A stretch of 20,740 bases of DNA from JANWXR01 sp033577755. Lineage in GTDB: Bacteria; Chloroflexota; Anaerolineae; Anaerolineales; UBA6663. The DNA lies in the NCBI GenBank assembly GCA_033577755.1, contig JAVQXV010000042.1, positions 1 through 20,740 of the forward strand, in the 5' to 3' direction. Shown piece after piece: positions 15,237-20,740 of this stretch (the first letter of the stretch is position 1; each line of letters begins with the position of its first letter). The position numbers were made by a program, and so were the translations under genes. The notes beneath the pieces were generated by a model, which did not search any database, was not told where the DNA came from, and saw nothing but the letters and a program-made list of their open reading frames with translations.

Positions 15237-16538
15237 TTAGGGCGGTGGCAAATAGTTCCATGGGTTCACATATCCGCCGCCCAGGCGCATCTCGAAGTGC
15301 AGATGCGGGCCGGTGGAGCGCCCGGTGCTGCCCGCCAGTCCGATGATTTGGCCTTGTGTGACCGCCTCGCCGCAGGTCACCAGCACGGAGTTGAAATGCG
15401 CGTACAGCGTGTGCCAGCCGTTGCCGTGGTCGAGGATGACCGTGTTGCCGTAGCCGTACGTGTTCCAGCCGGAATATACGACTACGCCGGAGTCGGCGGC
15501 GTAGATCGGCTCGTCGTACTCGCCGCCAAGGTCCAGGCCCGGGTGCCAGCGCCAGCTAAAGTTTTTCCCAACCAAGTAATGTCTGTCGGTGGGCCAGATA
15601 AACGTTCCGGTGCCAATCGGCGCAAGCACCCGCCCCCAGCACTGACCTGCGCCGTTCCAGCCGCCATATTGTGGCAGAGTTGACTCCCAGATCGAGTAAA
15701 CAACCGGGATCGGCGTGGCGGTGGGGACTGGCGACGGCGTTGCGGTTGGTTCAGGCGTTGCGCTCGGAGAGGGCGTGGATGTTGGCGCCGGCGTGAGCGT
15801 GGCGTATTCTTGCAGGATGCGCTTCGGGTTGGAAAGAGCTTGGGCCTGATACGGAGAGGCCGGCCTGACCGGCGGCGGCAACGGCGGCAGCGCAAACGCC
15901 ACAATCGCCAGTGACATGAGCGCCAGGCTCAAATACGTGGCAACGACCATCAGGGAGACGACGTTCACATAGGCAGGCGTCCGGCCAAAGTCGGCGAGTT
16001 GTTCTTCTAGAAGCTGCCGGCCGGCAGGGAGTATCTCCGCAAGTGGCGCGGGCAGGGCGGCGCGCACACGCTGCATGCCCTGTGCGACTCCGCGCGAAAT
16101 GCAGGCGCCCAGCTGCGCCGCATGCACTCTTAGTCGGCTGTTGACGTTGCTGAGGCGGCCCTGCAAGCGCTGTGAGTATGTGCGCCACAGCGGCCGAGCA
16201 GGATGCCTGTGCACCAGGCGGCGCACCGCCCACCACAACGCCCGCACTTCGTCTCGCAGGTGTGCCCGGCCCTCCTGCCACAACGCCAGCACGGTCAGAA
16301 GTAATGCAATCACTTCACGCCTTAGCGTGATGACCGCCGGCGCGCATACACGTTGCAACGGTTGCCAGACCTCGCGCTGCAATTGCAGCCGGGCCTCGCG
16401 CCAGAGCAGACCGCTCTTCAGCCGGACAAGTCGCCGGCCACGCCGTAGCTGGGTGATGAAGGTGTGGATCAGTTGCTCGAGAAACGGGAGTAGCGTGGCC
16501 GGCGAAGCGGGGAGCAAACGCAGACGCGGATCGAGCAT
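15237..16538 (-). CDS. Membrane-anchored M23 family metallopeptidase
   Basis: Predicted zinc endopeptidase acting on peptidoglycan outside the membrane. ATG 16538 (MLDPRLRLLPASP) gives 433 residues; the frame stays open upstream but without family support. About 1-185 is an Arg/Leu/Trp-rich helical region with no recognised domain. A single transmembrane helix spans 191-217, then a Pro-rich segment and a Pro/Thr/Ser linker (about 249-278). The LytM-type domain has H332-x3-D336 (WHPGLDLGG), WHTLYAHF and HLHFE (412-416), so the zinc ligands and catalytic His are present. Two Cys (C300, and one in VTCGEAV) could form a disulfide. No companion cell-division gene is adjacent. Its stop abuts the 81-bp repeat array. 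Confidence 0.9.
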   Translation of the reverse strand: MLDPRLRLLPASPATLLPFLEQLIHTFITQLRRGRRLVRLKSGLLWREARLQLQREVWQPLQRVCAPAVITLRREVIALLLTVLALWQEGRAHLRDEVRALWWAVRRLVHRHPARPLWRTYSQRLQGRLSNVNSRLRVHAAQLGACISRGVAQGMQRVRAALPAPLAEILPAGRQLLEEQLADFGRTPAYVNVVSLMVVATYLSLALMSLAIVAFALPPLPPPVRPASPYQAQALSNPKRILQEYATLTPAPTSTPSPSATPEPTATPSPVPTATPIPVVYSIWESTLPQYGGWNGAGQCWGRVLAPIGTGTFIWPTDRHYLVGKNFSWRWHPGLDLGGEYDEPIYAADSGVVVYSGWNTYGYGNTVILDHGNGWHTLYAHFNSVLVTCGEAVTQGQIIGLAGSTGRSTGPHLHFEMRLGGGYVNPWNYLPPP

Positions 16539-16769
16539 GGGGCGAATGCTAGCGAAGCTCGCCCGTGTCGTTTGGGCCTGGTGCGTTAGTGGACGGTGAG
16601 CGTTTGGTAGAATTTCGGTTGCCCGTTCACGCAAAAATCCAACGGAGCCACGCTTGACAACCGCCCGTAATTTTTATCGGCGTAGAAGTTCCAAGCCGGA
16701 AACCGCCGACGTGACGGAGTGGCAAAGCGCATTTATGGCCGGCTCATCTTCCGGTGTTACTCTCTCTGC
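16539..16769. other. Divergent intergenic region, no gene seen
   Basis: 231 bases between the divergent M23 and DUF218 genes. It holds an isolated consensus TTGACA (16654-16659) without a matching -10 at 16-18 bp, a TAGAAT (16608-16613) without a clear -35, and a weak stem GTGAGCG/CGTTCAC (16596-16602 with 16624-16630). Promoters for both genes should lie here but cannot be placed with confidence. Confidence 0.5.
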
Positions 16770-17399
16770 ATGCAGCTTTTCTGGCGAGTCATCGGTGGCC
16801 TGACTCTGGCCGGGCTAGGGCTGGCCCTGCCGCGCCTTTACACGGCGCTTCGCTACCAGCCGCAGATTCATGCGGTGGCGGACGCGCCGCCTACGCGCGT
16901 GGCGATTGTGTTTGGGGCGGGCCTGCAGCGAGATGGGCGGCCGGCGGCAGTGTTGTATGATCGCGTCCTTACTGCAGTGGAGTTGTATCGCGCCGGCAAA
17001 GTGGAGAAGCTTCTGTTCAGTGGCGACAATCGCTTTGAGTATTACAACGAGCCGGGTGCGATGCGTGCCGTTGCGCTTGAGCTGGGCGTGCCGGACTCTG
17101 ACATCGTGCTCGACTATGCCGGGCGGCGCACCTATGACTCGTGTTACCGCGCTCGGGCTATCTTCGGCGTCACCGAAGCGACGCTGGTGACGCAGGCCTT
17201 TCATCTGCCGCGCGCACTGTTCCTCTGCGAGGCGCTGGGCCTGTCCGCTACCGGCGTGGCTGCTGACCGCCGCGAGTATCGGCGCAGCTCGCTCATCTTC
17301 TGGAACCTGCGCGAGGTGCTGGCGACCGCCGCTGCTGTCTGGGATGTCGTCGTGGCCCGGCCCACGCCGGTGCTGGGAGAGCCGGTGCCCATTCAGTAA
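16770..17399 (+). CDS. DUF218 (YdcF/SanA-like) membrane protein
   Basis: A 209-residue protein with one N-terminal membrane helix (about 5-22), followed by the DUF218 fold of SanA/YdcF proteins. Family-type motifs are VAIVFGAGLQRDGRPAAVL, VEKLLFSGDNR, YNEPGAM, DYAGRRTYDSCYRA and the QAFHLPRALFL segment. SanA of E. coli affects envelope permeability to vancomycin at high temperature; its biochemical activity is unknown. ATG 16770 places the helix at the start. A GTG at 16719 would add 17 residues. The envelope role is consistent with the divergent M23 gene and the LysM and serine hydrolase genes downstream. Confidence 0.85.
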   Translation: MQLFWRVIGGLTLAGLGLALPRLYTALRYQPQIHAVADAPPTRVAIVFGAGLQRDGRPAAVLYDRVLTAVELYRAGKVEKLLFSGDNRFEYYNEPGAMRAVALELGVPDSDIVLDYAGRRTYDSCYRARAIFGVTEATLVTQAFHLPRALFLCEALGLSATGVAADRREYRRSSLIFWNLREVLATAAAVWDVVVARPTPVLGEPVPIQ

Positions 17400-17423
17400 C
17401 GAGGGAAGGCAGGGAAAGGTTTT

Positions 17424-17996
17424 ATGGACCGTGAAGCTGCTTACGCCATCGTCGTCGAGCACGTGAAGAGTCGAAATCTCATCAACCATATGTTGGCGGT
17501 GGAGGCCGCCATGCGCGCCTATGCCGTCAAGTACGGTGAGAATGCCGACGAGTGGGGCCTGGCCGGCCTGCTGCATGACTTCGACTGGGAGATTCATCCT
17601 TCGCTCGACGAGCATCCGATGAAGGGCGCCGCCATCCTGCGCGCGCGCGGCGTGCCCGAAGACATCATCCGCTGTATCCAGAGCCATGCGCCGCGCAGTG
17701 GCGTCCCGCGCGAGAAGTTGATGGACAAGGCGCTGTTCGCTGTGGATGAACTGACCGGCCTGATTACGGCCTGTGCGCTGGTGCGCCCCTCGCGCAGCCT
17801 GTATGACCTCACGGCCAAGTCGGTCAAAGCCAAGTGGAAAGACAAGGCCTTTGCCGCAGGCGTCAACCGCGCCGACATCGAGCAGGGAGTTCGGGAGTTG
17901 GGCGTAGATTTGACCGAACACATCACCTTCGTCATCGAGGCCATGCGCAGCATCGCGCCGACGCTCGGACTTGATGGCAACGACGCAAAGGCATAG
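17424..17996 (+). CDS. HD-domain phosphohydrolase
   Basis: A 190-residue stand-alone HD-superfamily protein. The metal ligands are visible: H22 (LINHMLAVEAAM), H51-D52 (GLLHDFDWEIH), H64 (DEHPMKGA), a later SHAPR, and D108 (AVDELTGLI). This arrangement and length fit the HDIG-type hydrolases often annotated only by domain. Substrate is unknown. There are no fused signalling domains. AAAGG at 17415-17419 is a plausible ribosome-binding site. The upstream DUF218 gene ends 24 bases before, so they probably share a transcript. The next gene has its own promoter. Confidence 0.85.
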   Translation: MDREAAYAIVVEHVKSRNLINHMLAVEAAMRAYAVKYGENADEWGLAGLLHDFDWEIHPSLDEHPMKGAAILRARGVPEDIIRCIQSHAPRSGVPREKLMDKALFAVDELTGLITACALVRPSRSLYDLTAKSVKAKWKDKAFAAGVNRADIEQGVRELGVDLTEHITFVIEAMRSIAPTLGLDGNDAKA

Positions 17997-18082
17997 CGGC
18001 AACACCGTTCCGTTCGGAAGCATTGCTTCGGCAGATTTGGCAACGACATAACACCTCGCCGCCACTTTTCTGCGCAGCCCCG

Positions 18083-18088
18083 TATAAT
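18083..18088 (+). promoter_or_regulatory. -10 element (TATAAT) for the LysM protein gene
   Basis: A consensus TATAAT ends 9 bases before the ATG at 18098, the same distance as in front of ftsY. No convincing -35 is found at 16-18 bp. The distance implies a leaderless or almost leaderless mRNA and supports ATG 18098 over the upstream ATG at 18023, which would lie before the promoter. Confidence 0.55.
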
Positions 18089-18097
18089 TTCCGCGCC

Positions 18098-19258
18098 ATG
18101 TTAACCCCTTCAAAAACATCTTCCAGCTCGGGTTATCGGCTGTGTCCGACCTGTGGCACGCGCGTCGGCTCGGCGGCCACCAAGTGTCTGGTCTGTGGCT
18201 CGGACCTTGGCCGGGTGACCGGCAAGACCGGCCCGGCGCCTGTTGCGCAACCGGGTGCGGGCACGGTGCTGGGCCGCCGGCCCATCAGCCTGACCACGGT
18301 GCTCATCCTCCTAGGCGTCGTCCTCCTGCTCACGCTGGGCGGCGGCCTGATTTTCGCTTCGACCGAACAGGGCCAGCAGATGCTCAACCCGCCTACGGCT
18401 ACGACGACTCCCACCGATACGCCGCTGCCCACGCTCACCTTCACTCCGACGCCGACCGAGACGCCGGAGCCGACCGCCACGCCGCTGCCTCCGCTTGAAT
18501 ACCGTGTGCAGGCCGGCGATACCTGCATCAAAATCGCGCTTAAGTACAACGTCTCCGTTCTGAGCATCATTGAGGTCAACGCCGGCGTCATCAACCGCGA
18601 GTGCACCAACATCAATCCCGGCGAAGTCATCAAAGTTCCGCAGCCCACGCCGACCCCGTCGCCGCTGCCGACAGCCACTCTGCGCCAGGGCGTGGATGTG
18701 ACGCCCGTGCCGCGCGCCACCTACGTGGTGCAGCCGGGCGACCAGCTTCAGGCCATCGCTCGCTATTACGGCCTGACGATTAACGACATCCTGCAGGCCA
18801 ATGGCCTAAGTGACCCCAATCGCATTCGCGCCGGCCAGGTGCTCATCATTCCGCTGGAGTTGGTGCAGTTGCCCGGGCCAACACGTACGCCCACCGTGCC
18901 GCCACCGCAGCCTGCGCCGCAGTTGCTTAGCCCGGCCGATGGCGCAGTGTTTCGCAGCGGCGACAACATCATTTTGCAATGGGCCTCCACTGCACAGTTG
19001 CGTTCTGGCGAAGCCTATCAGGTGACCGTCATCAACGTTACCGCCAACGATGGCCGGCCGCTGCGCGAGTTCGTGACCGACACCCGCTTCGTCTTGCCGG
19101 AGACGTTCTTGCCGGATGGCCCGGCGGGATTCCGTTGGAGCGTGATGACGGTGCGCCGGCGTGCCGGCACAGACCCCGGCCAGCCGCCCGTCTATGAACC
19201 TGCCGGTGCAAGCAGCGTCGAGCGCATTTTCGTCTGGACAGGCCGGGCTGCTCCCTAA
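18098..19258 (+). CDS. Zinc-ribbon, single-TM, double-LysM surface protein
   Basis: A 386-residue protein probably bound to the membrane and reaching into the cell wall. Seen in order: a short zinc ribbon with C16, C19, C30, C33 (CPTCG and CLVCG), a transmembrane helix (about 64-87), and a Pro/Thr linker of TPTPT/ETPEPTATP type. LysM 1 follows (YRVQAGDTCIKIALKYNV to IKVP, about 134-182), then a second short Pro/Thr linker and LysM 2 (YVVQPGDQLQAIARYYGL to VLIIP, about 211-254). The C-terminal domain begins PQLLSPADGAVF, with strand pattern suggesting an Ig-like fold. LysM domains bind peptidoglycan-type glycans. The zinc ribbon would be on the cytoplasmic side. The serine hydrolase gene starts two bases after its stop, so the two are almost certainly one operon. 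Confidence 0.88.
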   Translation: MLTPSKTSSSSGYRLCPTCGTRVGSAATKCLVCGSDLGRVTGKTGPAPVAQPGAGTVLGRRPISLTTVLILLGVVLLLTLGGGLIFASTEQGQQMLNPPTATTTPTDTPLPTLTFTPTPTETPEPTATPLPPLEYRVQAGDTCIKIALKYNVSVLSIIEVNAGVINRECTNINPGEVIKVPQPTPTPSPLPTATLRQGVDVTPVPRATYVVQPGDQLQAIARYYGLTINDILQANGLSDPNRIRAGQVLIIPLELVQLPGPTRTPTVPPPQPAPQLLSPADGAVFRSGDNIILQWASTAQLRSGEAYQVTVINVTANDGRPLREFVTDTRFVLPETFLPDGPAGFRWSVMTVRRRAGTDPGQPPVYEPAGASSVERIFVWTGRAAP

Positions 19259-19260
19259 GT

Positions 19261-20730
19261 ATGCGTGTGCCGCGTCTAAACTGGTTCTTTCTATTCTCCG
19301 GTGTCAGTCTGCTGGCGGCCTTCGCGCTGCTGGGCTGGGAGACTTTTCGCTACAGCCGGTCCTTTTCGCGGTTGCCTGCCGGCCTGCGGCTGGCCGGCAT
19401 GCCCGTCGGCGGCTTGACCACCGAGGAAGCGCTTCAGCAAATCCTTACCACCTACGCCACTCCGGTAGAGTTGCGCTACCGCGACTCCGTCATCCTGCTC
19501 GACCCGGCGGTCGTCTCATTTCAGGTCAACACCACCGTGCTGCTGCCGCAGGCCGCACAGCTGCGCAGTAATGATGTGTTCTGGAGCGGACTATGGGATT
19601 ACCTCTGGCTCAGGCAGGCCTCGGCGGCGGATGTGCCGCTGCGCGCCACCTACTCACAGGAACGGCTACGTGCTTTCCTAGAGGACGTGGCCGCGCGCTA
19701 TGACCGGCCCGGCAGCCCGCCTCAGGCCGATGTGGCCACTCTCGGCTTTCGTCCCGGAGAGCCGGGCTATACCCTCAACATCGAGGCGGCAATTGACTTG
19801 GTGGATAAGGCCCTCTATTCGCCGGAAGCCGAGCGCCGCATCGTTACTCTGCCCGTCATCGAGCAAACCGTTGTCCGGCCCAACTTGCAGACTCTGGGGG
19901 AGCTGATCGTCGCCAACACGGCGCAGCACCAGTTCGACGGCGTGCTTAGCCTGCACCTCTCCGATTTGAACACGGGCGATGAACTGGGGCTGACGCTGGC
20001 GGACGGAGTGCCCATCACCGGGCCGGTGGCCTTTTCGGGGATGAGCACCATCAAAGTCCCCATCATGGTCTCGTTCTTCGCCCGCAACACCGGTGCGCTG
20101 ACCGATGATGAACGCCTATTGCTCCAGCGCAGCATGGAAGAGTCGCAGAACACAGCGACCGATTTGCTGCTCAAGACGATTGGGAGGGGCGATGGCTTTG
20201 CCGGCGCGCTGGCCGTCACCGACGATATGCGCCGGCTGGGGCTGGTTAACACCTACATCAGCGGCCTGCTTGACGTGCGCGGCGCAGTGCTGACTCCGTT
20301 TGCGACGCCCGCCAACTCGCGCGCAGACATCAATCTTCGGCCTGACCCGTACAACCAGACCACCGCCGAGGACATGGGCCTGCTGCTGGCCATGATCCAT
20401 CACTGCACGCGCGGCGGCGGCGCGTTGATGGCTGCCTTCCCCGGCGCCTTTACGCCGGAAGAGTGCCAGGAGATGGTCAGCTTCCTCTCACAGAATCAGG
20501 TTGGGCCGATCTTTATTGCGGGCGGCTCGCCTGGCGGCATAGTCGCACACAAGCATGGCTGGGATACCGTGCCGCTCACCAACGTGGCCGATGCGGCGCT
20601 GGTGTTTACGCCCGGCGGCGATTACGCGCTGGCCATTTTTCTCAACCGGGCCGAGACCATCGGTTATGAGGAGGCCAATCGTTTCCTTATCTCCCTGGCA
20701 CGCGCGGTTTACAATTTTTATAACAGGTAG
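19261..20730 (+). CDS. Membrane-anchored serine hydrolase, class A beta-lactamase fold
   Basis: A 489-residue protein with an N-terminal membrane helix (about 8-27). A segment LRLAGMPVGGLTTEEALQQIL resembles the peptidoglycan-binding repeat found with VanW-type proteins. The C-terminal hydrolase domain has Ser262-x-x-Lys265 (SGMSTIKVPIM), S295-Q-N297 in place of SDN, and K431-H-G433 in place of KTG. The class A general-base motif ExxLN is not visible before TTAEDMGLLL, so acyl-enzyme hydrolysis of beta-lactams is doubtful. A DD-peptidase-like or other envelope hydrolase role is more likely. It begins two bases after the LysM gene without its own promoter. The gene is complete, ending ten bases before the window edge. 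Confidence 0.87.
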   Translation: MRVPRLNWFFLFSGVSLLAAFALLGWETFRYSRSFSRLPAGLRLAGMPVGGLTTEEALQQILTTYATPVELRYRDSVILLDPAVVSFQVNTTVLLPQAAQLRSNDVFWSGLWDYLWLRQASAADVPLRATYSQERLRAFLEDVAARYDRPGSPPQADVATLGFRPGEPGYTLNIEAAIDLVDKALYSPEAERRIVTLPVIEQTVVRPNLQTLGELIVANTAQHQFDGVLSLHLSDLNTGDELGLTLADGVPITGPVAFSGMSTIKVPIMVSFFARNTGALTDDERLLLQRSMEESQNTATDLLLKTIGRGDGFAGALAVTDDMRRLGLVNTYISGLLDVRGAVLTPFATPANSRADINLRPDPYNQTTAEDMGLLLAMIHHCTRGGGALMAAFPGAFTPEECQEMVSFLSQNQVGPIFIAGGSPGGIVAHKHGWDTVPLTNVADAALVFTPGGDYALAIFLNRAETIGYEEANRFLISLARAVYNFYNR

Positions 20731-20740
20731 AGACGCGCCG

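Noticed and set aside
15132..15683. 183-codon plus-strand open frame starting in the 81-bp repeats
   Set aside because: Its first third is translated repeat and the rest is antisense to the M23 catalytic domain.
16654..16682. Promoter starting at the perfect TTGACA before the DUF218 gene
   Set aside because: No acceptable -10 hexamer at 16-18 bp; the best nearby, TATCGG, is only 15 bp away with three matches.
16706..16760. tRNA-Leu-like stretch (GCCGACGTGACGGAGTGGC, then a CCGG stem)
   Set aside because: The D stem has a mismatch, the anticodon loop would have 8 bases, and there is no T arm with GGTTC nor a 3' acceptor strand complementary to GCCGACG.
16815..18119. 434-codon minus-strand open frame across the DUF218 and HD genes
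   Set aside because: It crosses two well-supported genes and their intergenic gap, shows no family motif and is explained by third-position GC bias.

Overview
The window looks like core-genome DNA from a GC-rich, diderm-unlike bacterium, most plausibly a member of the Chloroflexota (Anaerolineae-type). This rests on the Pro/Thr-rich linkers in surface proteins, a zinc-ribbon/LysM membrane protein, a ribbon-helix-helix/DUF5678 plus retropepsin-like gene pair, and a MoaD-MoaE fusion. That placement is inferred from gene content and not proven. There are 19 protein genes, no rRNA or tRNA, no insertion sequence and no CRISPR array.

Layout. 1-3042 (+) is the 3' two thirds of rpoC, closed by a 15-bp stem-loop. 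A repeat-like inverted element follows, and the convergent ftsY-prfB pair (-) lies at 4348-3259 and 5324-4401. prfB carries the classical programmed +1 frameshift, so the true gene spans two frames. From an 84-bp divergent promoter region, a long (+) run starts: type II pantothenate kinase, a GtrB/DPM-like glycosyltransferase, moaC, the RHH-DUF5678 and retropepsin-like pair, a fused MoaD-MoaE molybdopterin synthase, threonine synthase, fabF, rnc, an RmlD-like reductase, an RlmL-type RNA methyltransferase and a 2Fe-2S ferredoxin. Many junctions are ATGA/GTGA overlaps or a few bases, so much of this is probably co-transcribed. A tandem 81-bp repeat separates the ferredoxin gene from a convergent M23 peptidase gene (-). 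The last block (+) holds a DUF218/SanA-like membrane protein, an HD-domain protein, a zinc-ribbon/TM/double-LysM protein and a membrane-anchored serine hydrolase of the beta-lactamase fold.

How the genes relate. Information processing (rpoC, prfB, ftsY, rnc, RNA methyltransferase), cofactor synthesis (CoA by coaW, molybdopterin by moaC and the MoaD-MoaE fusion) and cell envelope functions (glycosyltransferase, M23, DUF218, LysM, serine hydrolase, and fatty-acid elongation by FabF) alternate. The point most worth a second look is 7888-9390. A retropepsin-like protein sits directly upstream of, and overlaps by ATGA, a MoaD-MoaE fusion whose functional Gly-Gly is internal. Such a fusion needs proteolysis to become active in the Mycobacterium tuberculosis MoaX precedent. 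Other notable points are near-leaderless promoters in front of ftsY and the LysM gene, and repeat elements in both convergent intergenic gaps.
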